From Zanthoxylum bungeanum (Eukaryota; Streptophyta; Magnoliopsida; Sapindales; Rutaceae): a stretch of 64,000 nt of DNA. Positions 1 to 11,480 of this stretch are shown in pieces. The notes under the pieces are model-generated. The model saw only the letters and a list, made by a program, of their open reading frames with translations. It ran no database searches and was not told the origin of the DNA. The stretch covers positions 186,001-250,000 of the forward strand of contig SKCR01033657.1 of NCBI GenBank assembly GCA_019454045.1, written 5' to 3'. Position numbers and translations under genes: made by a program. How positions within the stretch are numbered: the stretch's first letter is position 1; each line of letters starts with the position of its first letter.

Positions 1-566
1 ATTGATTGATGTGAGTTGATGTGAGATGAAAGAAAGCATTTAATGCTTGTCTTTTTGAAATTAAAAAGTGGTAAATGGTTTATTAATTTTGGAAAATATA
101 AAACCTATTACAACCTTTTCATTTTCATTCTCTCTCTCTCTCGGTATTTTACGTTTTGGAGCCAAAAGCTCCTCTTCATCTCTCTCGGCCTCAAGGCCAT
201 ATCCTTCTTCCTTCTCACTAGTTTGACCGAAAATGAAGACAAGAAATGAGTGATTTTGTTGCAAGATCCAAGTGCTAGCACACTCTAGGAGGCATACCAA
301 GGTGATATGACAGTGCATGCATGAGCTTGGAATTCACTTGGAGCTTGGAGCTTTGAAGACATCAATGGCCGACTATTGGAAGAGGAAGACAACCCCACTG
401 CCGAGCAGTCCCCACATCGAGCAGCCCACTGTCGAGCTTAATGGTGGAGGGCAGTGCGTTTTTTGGTTCATCACCACATGCATCCAATCCAATCCTTGTG
501 AGTTTTTTCGCACCTCCTTTGATTGTATTTACACTTGTTTCATGCGTGATTAATGATCTTGGGAAG
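1..566 (+). mobile_element. alpha1: 3' part of a copia LTR
   Basis: This is the last part of an alpha-family LTR, cut by the window edge. It matches the ends of the complete alpha3 LTRs block by block: a purine/TTTAAT stretch with a TATA-like AAAATATAAAA, a CTCTCTCTC tract, the CAAGTGCTAGCACAC block at about 270, a GTGAGT donor-like site at 498-503 and a final GATCTTGGGA at about 557-566. The sequence then changes abruptly to copia RT sequence of element K on the other strand, so the LTR's last bases and its PBS are missing. Short reading frames here are not genes. Confidence 0.7.
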
Positions 567-2714
567 CTTAGAGTAGACCAATATGTATACACAAGACAGT
601 TAAGACTCATTAATATTTTGCTCAAAATCATAAGACTTGATCGTGGTATCAAATCTTTTGTTCCAAGATCGAGATGTCTGCTTGAGTCCATAGATGGACC
701 TTTGTAGCTTGCAAACCTCTTGCTCATGACCTTGGGCTACGAATCCCTATGGTTTTACCATATAGTAACATTCATGGAGAGAAGAGTGCAAATGAATTTG
801 AGCATGGCTACTAGCAAAAAAGTCTCCTCATAGTCGAATCTATCTTTACGGGTGTAACCATTGGACACTAGCCTAGCCTTTAAGGTCTATACTTTCCCAT
901 ATTCTCTACTCTTTCTTTTTTAGATCCACTTGCAACCTATGAGTTTTACCCCATCAGGTTGATCTATAAGTTCCCAGACAGAGTTGAATTACATCGACTC
1001 AATCTTGAGGTCAATGGCTTTGAGTCATTCATCTTTATCAGAATCATTCATTACACTACGATAAGTCAATGGATCATCTACACCATCACTAGATGCGATA
1101 ACTTATGCCTCCCCAACTCCTAAATAGAGACCAGATTGTCGTACAACCCTCCCACTACGTCTAGGTGGTAGATCATTCTAAAATACTTGCATCTGACGCT
1201 CAGATATCGAAGGTGCTATGCTTCTATCAACTATTGTATATTATGGCATGTGGTCGAACAGCAAGTGACTCCTCGAGTAACACTTTACTTCAAGGTTTGA
1301 ACTCGTTCATATAGTTCTCCTCAAGAAATATAACGTTTGTCGATACAAACACTATGTTATCTTCCGGACTATAGAAGAAGCCACCCCTAGTTTCCTCAGG
1401 ATAGCCTACAAATAGATAAACTTGAGAACATGACTCCAACTTTATAGTCTTATTCTTCAGCACATATGCTCTAAGGGAGTCATAGAAACAGACTTAGCTG
1501 GAACTATATTAAGGCTATACAATATTGTTTGCAATGCATATCCCAAGAATGAATTAGGCAGTGAACTGTAACTAAACATAGATCTTATCATGTCTAGTAG
1601 GGTTCGATTTCTCATTTCCATAATACCATTCTGTTGTGGTGTTCCAGGTGCTATGAGTTGGGATCCTATCACATGTTCAACCAAGAATTCCTCGAAATCA
1701 CTATCAATGTATTCTCCTCTACAATATGATAGTAAAGTTTTTATCGTGTTACCTATTTTGTTCTCAACCTTAGCACGATACTCTTTGAACTTTTCAATGG
1801 TATCTGACTTGTGATGTATTAGGTAAACGTACCCATAATCAACCAAGAATTCCTCGAAATCACTATCAAGGTATTTTCCTCTACAATATGATCATAAAGT
1901 TTTTATCGTGTTACCTATTTGGTTCTCAACCTCAACACGATACTCTTTGAACTTTTCAAAGGTATCTGACTTGTGCTGCATTAGGTAAACGTACCCATAT
2001 ATGGAATAATCATCGATGAAAGTGACGAAGTATTCATAGCCACCTCATGCTCTTACATTCATTAGTCTGCAAACGTCCTAATGTACTAACTCAAGTGGTT
2101 CACTAGCTCTTATACCTTTTACAGTAAAATGTCTCTTAGTCATCTTTCCTTATAGACAAGTTTCACAAACTAGTAAAGTACCAAGTTTTAACTGGTTTAA
2201 AGTTTCATTCATGATCAACCTATCTATCTGGTCAAGGCTAATATGATCAAGTCTAAAAGGCCATAGATATGTGTCATAGTGGGAAATATTTTGCCACTTT
2301 GTTTTAGGTTTTTCAACCTTAATTATTTCAGTGTTGAGCAGTGAACTATGTGTTAACGGTATTAACACATACAAGTTGTTCTCCGAGTTTCATGTGCATA
2401 TAGTTAATTCATTTCTAGCAATAAGAACTAAATTATTAATAAACGAGATTGAAAAACCATCATCCAAAAGTTTTGAAACCATCATCCAAATTGTTAATTC
2501 ATTTCTAGCAATAAATAACACATTATTTAAATTTAGATAATTTGAAAATTTTAAACTGGAAACTCCACTGCTTTAGTTGAAACGACATCCTTTGTCCCGA
2601 CCATCATAGTATATTCACCTTCTGCAAGGTCCCTCTATGAGTCAAGTAGCTGTAAAGAAGAACAAACGTGATTAGTGGCTCCAGAATCAACAATGCATTT
2701 AGATTTATCATCCT
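567..2714 (-). pseudogene. copia element K: broken PR-INT-RT
   Basis: Read on the minus strand this is a decayed Ty1/copia pol. The protease active site DSGATNH lies at about 2660-2700. Next comes a pre-integrase stretch with a LWPFRLDHISLDQID-like segment (2150-2374), then the integrase core (1457-2000) with GYVYLIHHKSD and the APGTPQQNG motif. The N-terminal half of RT follows (567-1450) and includes a YGLKQTSRSWN-like segment. Frames are interrupted by stops and shifts. Gag is missing: the alpha2 LTR begins right at the protease. RT ends where alpha1 begins, so the YVDD half and RNase H are gone. The protease differs from that of the alpha family, so K is a different copia lineage. Confidence 0.8.
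1677..2000 (-). repeat. 162-bp tandem duplication in K integrase
   Basis: Two adjacent copies (1677-1838 and 1839-2000) share almost all bases. The period of 162 equals 54 codons, so the integrase frame is kept across the junction. The duplicated part covers the segment from GYVYL to the EEFLV region of the catalytic core. Confidence 0.9.
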
Positions 2715-5700
2715 ATTAGTGTCCTACACATGCCACAAGATCACTAAGATGATTTGTGTGTGAATAAATCAAAGACAAGTTGCGGAAATTACTTACTTTG
2801 ATCGGTTGAGATTTCAAATCTTTTTATGGATGTGTGGAAGCTCCAAGCTTTCTTTTGCATTCCAAACACAAGGGTGAGTTTCTCTATCACCTTCTAATGA
2901 CTCTTGAAGTGCTAGCTTACTTGAAATTTTGCAACAAAAATTCCATGGGAAGAGAACAAGTTTCGGCCAACTAGGTGGAGAAGAGAGAGTTTTGTTGGGG
3001 TTGGTGCTCAGAGCGCCAATCTGGGCCGTATTTATGTCCGATTCATGAATACGAACATCCCCTTATTCCATAATATTACTTATTTATGGTTGCACCTCTT
3101 GTTCTTATATACGTATTCGATCTGATTACGATTAGATTGAAACTAAATGTGGTTTAGTGATATGTATATATTAGACAAAGGCCCGATAATATATAATGCA
3201 GTACACAGTTACAAAGTTAGTTTGTAATTGACATTGGGAAATGTCACTGCTATATGAATATTATCAAACATAGTTCCTGGTCAAGATTTGCTAACACGGG
3301 TCGGTTAGTCAAATCCGTTGAGACCAGTACATGTCGTATATCGAGACTTGGTCCGATGGTTTATCCAATGAACCATGAGTCTATGGAGACTCGTATACAC
3401 GTGTAGGTGTTTATAGTGGATAAACACTGAACGGCTCACCGAAGATTCTTAATGGATGGTACACAACCAACGTCAATAAGAATCTTCACGGGTTGAGTAG
3501 CATAGTGGTCATTCGACTTGAGACACTGAGACACACTGTGGATGTATGAGACTCCTCCACACTTAGATGGCAGTCACATCACCGATCTATTTAGATCAGA
3601 TCTCCGACTGTTCGTTGGGTGTGGATCGATCCTCAGGATATCCTGTGTGTGTCAAGATAGGATCCGTCAGTTCTGTGTACAGAGCATAGGTAGTCCATAT
3701 ATATTTAGCAGTCTGTTAAATCTGTGCCACAGTATACATCGGAAGTAAGTTCCGAGTGTTATTTAGAGATTGCTAATAGATACGTCGACGGGATAATACC
3801 TATAGAGATTTGATGTTTACATCTATATCTCTGGTATTATCTGGATACCTGTGACGGAGGGATTATACGTATGCAATGACCTCGACCTGTATGATTCAGC
3901 TAGTTTATCCGTGATCGTCATAATCTACGGGTGGATAGATTATGGACATGAAATTGGATTTCGTGACGGATATACCTGAATCTAGAGAGTCTCAATAATG
4001 AAACATACTCGTAGAGCACTAGAGCAACATTTATGAATAATGATGATTATTTATAAATCGTTTAATCGTTAAACGAAAAATACATGCGAACGGGCCGAAC
4101 CGTCATTTCCTAATTAATGTGTATTTGTATTTAATATATGATATTATTAATATTAATTTGTATAGTAATAAGGTATTTCTTGACATTTATTTAATTTATG
4201 ATATTTTTGATATTTTAAAGGAATAAATACAATATTAAATATATAATTGATATATTTAATTAATTATTTATTTATTGTAATTAAATGATTAATATAATTA
4301 AAATATAAATATATCACCAAATGATAAAGTTAGGAAATGATTATAAGTTGCAATTGTTGACTTATACATTAAAGGAAGGGTTGTCAAATTGATTTTGACT
4401 TCTTAAGATATTTGTTCAAAATTGTTTGAAAAATAAAATATATTTTTCCTTTGTTTTCTATTAAATTCGGCCATAACCTTAAATATAAGAGTTATATTAT
4501 TCTTAGTTGCATTTTTTGACTTATTAAATATCTAATAAAGTGTTATTAAGATATTTAGCAAGTTGACTAAATGTAAAGTTAAATGAAATGAAATGAATTT
4601 GGTATATATGTATACACAATTTCGGCCAAGGGCATTTTTTGTCCTAAGTATAATTTGTTTTCATTTCACTTTCATTTGATAACCTAATACACTTTAAAGA
4701 AAAACTCCATTAATGGGAGCAAAGGAAGCTTGTGAGAAAGAAAGAAGAAATCAAAGAAGCTTGGATTTTAGTAAGTTTTTCCAACTTGCTATTAGAAAGG
4801 AAAATGTTCCTTAGGATCTAGGCTTTAACATATGATGTTCTTAGGTTATTTCTTTCTTATTCCTTGTGTTTTTTGTTGATGGAAGTTTTGATGGAAGTGT
4901 TGAGCATGTATGATGAAGGAAGGTTGTGACTATTGTAGTTATAAGCTTTCTTTTAAGGTTTTGGAAACCATGTTGCTAATCTAGAGTTGTTGACCCACTC
5001 TTAGATGACCTAGATTTGATCTTCAGTTGTTTCATTGTGTTGAGACTTTGATTGGATGGAAGAAACATGATTGAAGTAATTGATTTAACCAATTTGGTCT
5101 AATTTGTCCAATTTGAAGAAATTGAAAAATTAGGATTTATGACCAATTCCAAATTTGGGGGTTTTCATATATGTTGTGTATTTGGATGTGTATATGATGC
5201 ATATAAAGTTTCATGTTCATTGGATTACATCTTGATGTGTTTTGATGCATGAAATGACAAAGTGCACAAAATGGCACTAATGTAGTGCATTCGGCCTTGA
5301 TGAAGAATTTGGGATTTTTGGTGCTTTTGGTGTTTTGATGTTTTGAACATGCTAAGTTCATCTTAGAAATGATTTAGAATCATTCAAAATTGATTAGATC
5401 AATTTCGGACTAAAATGGACAAAATACCAATACAAGGGTAATTCGGTAAATTCACTTGAATATGATTCATTTGAATTTTATTTCATAATTTGATTATTGG
5501 ATAATTAAATAAATATGTTTATTTAATTAATCCGAGAAAAAGTTTTGAAATCGGAAGATACGATCTTCCGCCGCTTCCGCTGCGTTACCAGATTCTGCCC
5601 CTAAAACCTCTACAAGTTTGTGGTTTTTTGTTATTTTGTTTCTAAAAACTTTTTACCAAAGTTGCCAAGCAAAAAGTGGTATATGCTTTTTCAAAAAACA

Positions 5701-7369
5701 AAATAAAAAGTAAAGTGTGTTGGAGAAGTTACCATAAAAGCTCCCAACCACTTCCATCAACATGAATGACTAGTGATGTAAGTTGGTGGGTCCCACACTT
5801 AAATTCAAAATTCAAGTTGGGTGAGACTACACACTTCGGGCTCAGGTTCGTTTAATCCGATTAAACGAATTTTCCGTTGCGACGTAATTAAATCCAATTT
5901 AATTAAATAATAATGCCTTGCAAAATTATTACGAAAGTCGCTTACGAATTAATTCCAAATTAATTCGTTCGCTTGAATTAAAATCCAATTTTAATTCCGT
6001 ATTGAAATCCAATTTCAATTAATATATCTAATATATTATTTTACCCCAATTAATTAAATAGTAAAATCTAATTTCACTATTAAATTTATTTTGCTGATTA
6101 ATTCCAAATTAATCGCGTTCTCTCATCTCGACGAATTTAATCCTAGATGAATTATCGACGCAATTAATCACAGATTAATTTTCTCTTTGATAATTAATCC
6201 AGATTAATTCTTGTTGTAATTAATCCCAGATTAATTCTCTCTCTGATAATTAATCCCAAATTAATTATGTTCGAGTCAAATGTCAATGGTGAATCTTTGG
6301 GAAGTGACCCAAGAGATTCTTGGATATGTTGGCAGTAAATACGGTTGTCGGAGTATCCGACACGTGCGTACCCGATACCATGTTCTTACCGATTTACAAG
6401 ACATGGTTGGCTTCTAGCAAAACACCGTGCCTACCCAATTCTTCATAAATATATTCAACATGGAATATATATATAATCTGTATCAGGCGTAGTATACAAA
6501 GTATTGCGTATTACGATCCAGTATCTGATGTCACATACTAGGTCTAGAGCTGGAATTGTGTCTGCCCCGTACGAATCATATATCGGATCACTAGCAACTA
6601 GTCTCGGTAATCGAATAATCATGACCTAGTCATATTATCCCGATAGCTATAGCATTTAAGAGTACTAGTTTTGTATCCCTGCGTGATCATTATCTCCATA
6701 TGACTGAAGTGATACTTCCATCTTGACATCACACCCAATACACTACGATTCTTAGTATACCCAGAAGAGGCGTACACAGAACCTGTTAAAGCTCCGGACG
6801 ACCAAAACCAAAGTATATTGATTGTCGCAAGTATCAGCGATGCAAGTCTCGAGTTAAGACCATATACACCTACCCTGATTCGGATTCCCATAGACACATA
6901 GTCATACTACCAATGAGATTCCGATGGGTCTATCCAGAGCAAAGCTGTTCCCGATCCAACGGCTAACAGAACCTCTTATCAAACTTGCATAAGTATCCAA
7001 TACTTAAATATATGAGAACTATACCGTTAAGCTTCCATAACGCGCTCAAGTTTAATACTAGCCTATTCCGCATTATCGATGTCCAGTCTCGATAATACTA
7101 CGACTATGGATATTTAATGATTAAACCTTTCATGGATTAATACTGTCTCATATCTTATTAATCTGGTACTAATCATATGGACTTTTATCATTTATATATC
7201 TAAGTAATCCAATTACAAATGATAAAAGAGCAATTTCCTTTATCACATAGTTAATTTGTACAAAGAACACAGTGTCTTTTACAAATAGTGATGCTATGGG
7301 TCATAATTGTCCAACAATCTCCCACTTGGCCTATAGCCAATCACTTAAGTGTCCAACACATGAACTATG
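2715..7369 (-). mobile_element. alpha2: minus-strand copia 3' LTR split by a beta LTR
   Basis: On the minus strand the LTR starts TGTTGGACAATTATGACC at 7316, preceded by the polypurine tract AAGTGGGAGAT (complement at 7317-7327). It ends at about 2715 in GACACTAATA, where alpha5 has GACACTAACA. Without the inserted beta LTR and its duplicated target it is about 1.98 kb, close to the 2.00-kb LTR of alpha5, its nearest relative here. About 40 bases of internal sequence remain (7328-7369) before another LTR cuts in, so only the 3' LTR of this element survives. The U5 carries a GTAAGT site (complement at 2791-2796). Confidence 0.85.
2993..5614 (+). mobile_element. beta solo LTR with target-site duplication
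   Basis: This 2622-bp block starts TGTTGGGG and ends CTCTACA. It is flanked on both sides by AGTTT (2988-2992 and 5615-5619), and the alpha2 LTR resumes directly after it. There is no internal region, so it is a solo LTR left by LTR-LTR recombination. The 3' half matches 39735-41498 and the first kilobase matches 41645-42613 in reverse, which supports both ends. A GTAAGT site lies at 4771-4776. I see no coding potential; the ORFs inside are short and unconvincing. Confidence 0.9.
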
Positions 7370-8040
7370 TGTTAGGGATATGCCCTATACCCAACTTGTG
7401 GATGGGCTATATGTACATGTATTTGTAATATTTTCATTAATTAATAAAATGGAAATCTTTATTATACGTGTCTTACATAAATTATATGAATCATCAAATA
7501 CTGTAATAAAGCCCTTGGAGTAATAAGATGATGGCTTCCACGCCTTATGAGAATCATTACTCTTAAACGTTCATAGTCATAGTTTTGTGAATAATCTGGG
7601 CGTTCACAAAGCGGAGAGACTAGCATGATGATATGATTCGCCCTTAAGTGGGGTAGCCGATCTCATAGGCTACTAGCGGAGATCCGTCCGCTTGGTGTAT
7701 CACATGGATGCATGACTTGCTCGTGTTCATCGAACTGACCGCCGAAAGTTTTCACATGGAATGTTTATCCCATGTGTATGTGAGAACTTTCATGTATCGA
7801 TTGTATGACTAGTCCTTAGACTTGAGGTCTTTACAATCTTATGTGTGGATAAAATGACTTTGACATTCTCCTTCCCCGGTTCAAAAGATCCGGTCATAAG
7901 GGTATGATTGGGTCATTTGTTGAAACACATGAAGTTTGTAAAGATACAACAGAGAATCGGCACTCTCTCGGATAATATTTTCTTATAAGAGTAGTATTCC
8001 ATTCTGAACCCAACTAGTCTCTCGAATTTTTTATATATAC
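7370..8040 (+). mobile_element. copia-type LTR fragment (TGTTAGGGATATGCCC)
   Basis: The alpha2 internal remnant stops at 7369, and the next bases, TGTTAGGGATATGCCCTA, are a typical copia LTR start. What follows (an AATAAAGCCC stretch and short inverted pieces around TCACATGG and CCCATGTG) is noncoding and LTR-like. I cannot find the 3' end, a PBS or a second copy in the window, so the right boundary is approximate. Confidence 0.45.
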
Positions 8041-8851
8041 ATATCATTTTGGTTATGTGGACTGATAGAGATGTTCATGGCAGTGTTGAAGACTGGTCTC
8101 ATTGTAATTCTGGCTTGCAATATCCCGAAGGATAGTCTGATGCTTGAGGTTTGGCTTCTCTCTGGATATGCAAATTTATTTATTTTGTTTTTATTAATGA
8201 GAGTAATTATTTGGTCTTGGTTTTTGGTTATTCAATATGTGAGGCGCATCTCCCTTTTCCCCCACATTTTTTTGCTTCTGTCGATTTTTTAGAGTGTTGT
8301 GTTTATATCTTTTTTGTTTATTGGATTTTAGGCAAGTACGGAGAAGAAGTTGGTGGAGAAGCTAATCAGTTTGGGTTATACAAGGCCAAAATCTTAAAAC
8401 TGAGATGGAGTGTAATTTCTAGTTGTTCAAGTTCAAGTGGCATTTTGATGCATGTTGTAGTTTGATACAATGAAATGATCAAGTGTTTCCTTTAAAATAT
8501 ACAAATAGATTGATGCTAATATTTTTTACCACCACCACCAGTTGATATTTTGTGGTATAATGATTGGATCGCTTGTAGTTCTAGGTTTTAATTGCTTCGT
8601 TTAGGAGCTGTCTTGAGATGCAATTTTCTTCTCCTACAATCAGAAGGCTACAGAATGAAGAGAATTTAAGTTCGCTTTAGCTTTCACTTTCAATGAGAAT
8701 TGAGCTTGGTGCAATTTATGGTTGATGTGAGTTTTGATGGAGTTGTTCAATTAATTAGGTAGCCTCTTCTCTGGCTTTCTTTTCTGTTACATTATTTTAA
8801 ATATTCTCATAATTCTATATAAATTTTAAAACGTTTATTGTCAAAATATCT
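8041..8851 (+). other. host-like flank with a possible terminal exon
   Basis: This non-TE stretch contains what may be the end of a gene. A frame at 8071-8148 ends at a GAG/GT donor-like site. It could join in phase to 8332-8397, which follows a good acceptor (TTGGATTTTAG) and reads 21 codons, starting ASTEKKLVEKL, then TAA. The frame is open across the proposed join. I do not recognise the product. The upstream part of such a gene would have been removed or displaced by the LTR at 7370. Another reading is chance ORFs in spacer. The remainder, 8398-8851, is AT-rich and could be 3' UTR and spacer; it ends in TATCT, the target duplicated by element B. Confidence 0.25.
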
Positions 8852-9441
8852 TGTTGGAAATTATTAAGTTAATTATTTGGTGTTGTTAAATAACAACAAT
8901 TAGTAATAATTTCATGTTGGAAATTATTAAGTTAATTACGTGGTATTGTTAAATAACAACAATTAGTAATGATTTCATTACTAAGTAAACAACAAGAGTT
9001 GTTAATCAAATAATTAAGTAACAACAAGAGTTGTTAAGTGACAACAATTAGTAAAATGTTAAATGGGGAACATATGGTACACCCATGATGGTAACATTTT
9101 TGGAAGGGTTAGAGAAAGTCATTATGCATCCAAATACATGTGATTACATAGTAAACAATGCATGTGATTAAATAGTAATCAAGGATTAATAGTAATCCAT
9201 GCATGTGAGCTAATAGTGACTTGGTTTCCCTCCTATAAATAACACCATTTTCTTATTGAGTTAAGCAATCAATTAAGTTTGATTAAGAGGTCTCTACAAG
9301 AAGAAAGGTATGCAATTGTGTTGTGATTAACTTAGATTTATTTCAATTAGCATGTAAATAAATCTAGGACTAGTAATACATGTATGGTTAGATCCTAAGA
9401 GGACAAACATGTAAATATATTAGGGATTATGTTTCCAAACA
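8852..9441 (+). repeat. Element B left LTR
   Basis: It starts TGTTGGAAATT and ends CCAAACA. The first 63 bases are duplicated in tandem (8852-8914, 8915-about 8977). A TATA box, TATAAATAA, lies at 9234-9242. Downstream, AAAG/GTATGC near 9308 looks like a splice donor. Several short AACAAC/GTTGTT inverted repeats occupy 8990-9050. Confidence 0.93.
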
Positions 9442-9442
9442 T

Positions 9443-9454
9443 TGGTATCAGTAG
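9443..9454 (+). other. Primer-binding site of element B
   Basis: TGGTATCAGTAG begins one base after the left LTR. This is the usual copia site complementary to the 3' end of initiator methionine tRNA, with one change from TGGTATCAGAGC. Confidence 0.85.
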
Positions 9455-9754
9455 CTTAAATGCATGTATTCTAGTTGGATTACACAAAAATTGCATGAAC
9501 ATGCATGAAAAATGTTGAAAATGCTTCTGATTTTTGTTTTTACAAAAATGCTTTTCTTCCAACTTTGGGCCATAATAACTCTCTGTAGAAAATATATAAT
9601 CGCATGTTCAAATATGTTTTGAAAACTAGGTCATAAGATCTTCAATTTGGTATATCATTTGCTTAATTTGGATTAACATTGAGAAAGATATGGACCCTAG
9701 ATGTTGGCTAGATAAATCTTTTTTTACCCAGAAAAACACTCCCAGAATAGATGT

Positions 9755-9966
9755 ACTACATGTCATCCGCTATTTAGAGAAGAGGACGACAAGTCATCCG
9801 GCTAATGTACGACAAGTCGTATGTTTTCCTTGTTTGTAGACGACATGTCATCCGGTTTATGTACGACAAGTCGTACGCTTAACACCGAGAAGGACGACAT
9901 GTCATCCACAGCATCCAAACCGACAAGTCATACAGCCACAGAACTCACGGACGACATGTCGTTTGC
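9755..9966 (+). repeat. Leader repeat array of element B (GACGACATGTCATCCG type)
   Basis: Eight copies of a 15-16-base unit start near 9755, 9785, 9808, 9839, 9862, 9893, 9919 and 9949. Two versions alternate, GACGACATGTCATCCG and TACGACAAGTCGTACG, giving a higher-order period of about 54 bases. The unit is nearly self-complementary (ACGACATGTCGT). A GC-rich stretch full of GCGCGTGAG/GGCGAGTGAG pieces follows (9967-10110). No ORF here is convincing. Confidence 0.85.
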
Positions 9967-10327
9967 GTGTGTAACTTGGCCGAGGCTGGCCGGCGCGTGA
10001 GAGCGCGTGAGGGCGAGTGAGAGCCCGTGGCCGGCGAGTGGCGGCACATGGCGGTACGTGAGCCACTCCTGTGGCGCGTGAAAGGCGCATGAACATCCGT
10101 GTTGGCCCGTGTTGGTCATGTATGTATCGTTTTGCTTCGGTAATTCCGATACGTCATGATTAAATGTCTAGTCTTTTTGCATATTGTATTAATCGGCCAT
10201 GATAAATTTGTTTTATCATATAAACTTTGTGTTTATGTAAATGAATATCTTTGTGATGTTTATTTTAGTTAATTTAACTTTGTGTTTCATTATATTGATT
10301 TTTCTTTGTATTTATTGCAGAAAAATC

Positions 10328-10846
10328 ATGCCGATCAGACAAAGAACTGCAAAAAGGGTTATGACATCTGCCCACAGTGAAAAATTGAAAGACATGTTGA
10401 TGGATCTGGTTAAGTATCAGATGAAAGAAGATGATGATATGATTTCGCATATAATCACCTTTAATAAAATGTTACAAGAATCTATATGGGAGGGTAATTG
10501 GATAGGACAACCGAACAGACTCAGATTTCTACGAAATACTCTCCCGGAAATATGGCAAAAAAGGCTTACTGATATTTGGAAATTAGTAATTCATACAGAA
10601 GAACTACATGTTCAGTATAACATAGCCATTGAGAGGTTAGCAATTGATTATCTCCGACATAAGGCAAATAATACTATTTTTCCTTTGATGTCCCGGAAAC
10701 ATTGCAAGGATCCGAAATTTGCTATAGGTTTCCCATGGTTGTCCAAGATCAATTACGAGTTGCCACAAGAATTTAAGGATTCTTATCCTAAGACATTTAT
10801 AAGTTGGAACACTAGAACCGGAATAGTTTCAAGTGTTAGATATTAG
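10328..10846 (+). CDS. Extra ORF upstream of gag in element B (gag-like)
   Basis: The 172-codon frame starting MPIRQRTAKR lies between the leader repeats and gag. The open frame extends back to 10241, but that part is a hydrophobic translation of a T-rich tract ending in TTTATTGCAG, a good splice acceptor at 10320, so I place the start at the first ATG after it. Residues about 20-105 resemble the UBN2-type copia Gag core: an MKEDDDMISHI segment, then a TLPEIWQ segment in the place of the usual SLPxxW motif. The C-terminal part is unfamiliar and I see no zinc knuckle. It may be a second, diverged Gag, a captured fragment, or a spliced subgenomic product. Unlike the true gag nearby it has no stop codons. 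The Gag relation is inferred from pattern, not from a search. Confidence 0.5.
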   Translation: MPIRQRTAKRVMTSAHSEKLKDMLMDLVKYQMKEDDDMISHIITFNKMLQESIWEGNWIGQPNRLRFLRNTLPEIWQKRLTDIWKLVIHTEELHVQYNIAIERLAIDYLRHKANNTIFPLMSRKHCKDPKFAIGFPWLSKINYELPQEFKDSYPKTFISWNTRTGIVSSVRY

Positions 10847-11224
10847 TTTTTTCTATGATAAAACTATGTTAATGTTTATGTGTGTAATTGTTTGTTACTT
10901 CACGGCATGTAAATATTGTATTTATATGTATAAATGTTTAATGTTGAATTTAATTTATGTAATTAAATCAATGATTGTCATGTACAATAGTCGCATGATT
11001 AAGATGTTCTAAGAATTTATGTAATTTTTAGAAAATGATTTTACATGATTGATTATGTTGATAATATTTTTACATTGGGTAATTGGATGATGATTGGACA
11101 CATATTGGCTTTTTGACTCTAACCCCATTGAAAAATCTTATTAAACATAATTTATTTTATGATAAAATAAGTTAAAAGTATTAACATTTGTGCATGAATG
11201 TCTGTAGAAACTTTGTGTTTTTTA
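10847..11224 (+). other. AT-rich spacer between extra ORF and gag of element B
   Basis: About 380 bases of AT-rich sequence without an ORF, repeat or recognisable signal. Confidence 0.6.
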
Positions 11225-11480
11225 ATGGCTTCCGCAACAAAGAACATTATTGTTGAACTCAACAAGGGTTAGAAACTGAATGGCGATAATTAAGAAATTT
11301 GGAGCATGAAAATCCAGAATGTGCTAGAAGAACAAGAGGTTCTTGAAACTTTGAAAATAAGCATGGATGAACCTGAACATGGCACTACGGCCCAACACAG
11401 GCGAGACCGAGAGGCTTATGAGGCCTGGAAGAAAAAGAATTCCATTGTCTGCATTACGTTGCTGAGTAGTATGGATAATG
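11225..11480 (+). pseudogene. Element B gag, N-terminal piece
   Basis: Gag starts at ATG 11225 (MASATKNIIVELNKG). Two in-frame stops follow, TAG at about 11270 and TAA at about 11291, in a region that otherwise reads like copia Gag (KLNGDN, EIW, then MKIQNVLEEQE). Both stops are one base from a sense codon. The frame runs into the TAATG target at 11476-11480, where alpha3 has inserted, and continues in phase after 21730. Confidence 0.85.

Noticed and set aside
9755..9966. Regularly spaced repeats resembling a CRISPR array
   Set aside because: Spacers are short and similar, two versions alternate, there are no cas genes, and the array lies in the leader of a plant retrotransposon.
10241..10327. 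Upstream extension of the extra ORF of element B
   Set aside because: The 29 residues are a hydrophobic reading of a polypyrimidine tract that ends in a splice-acceptor-like CAG; initiation at 10328 is more likely.
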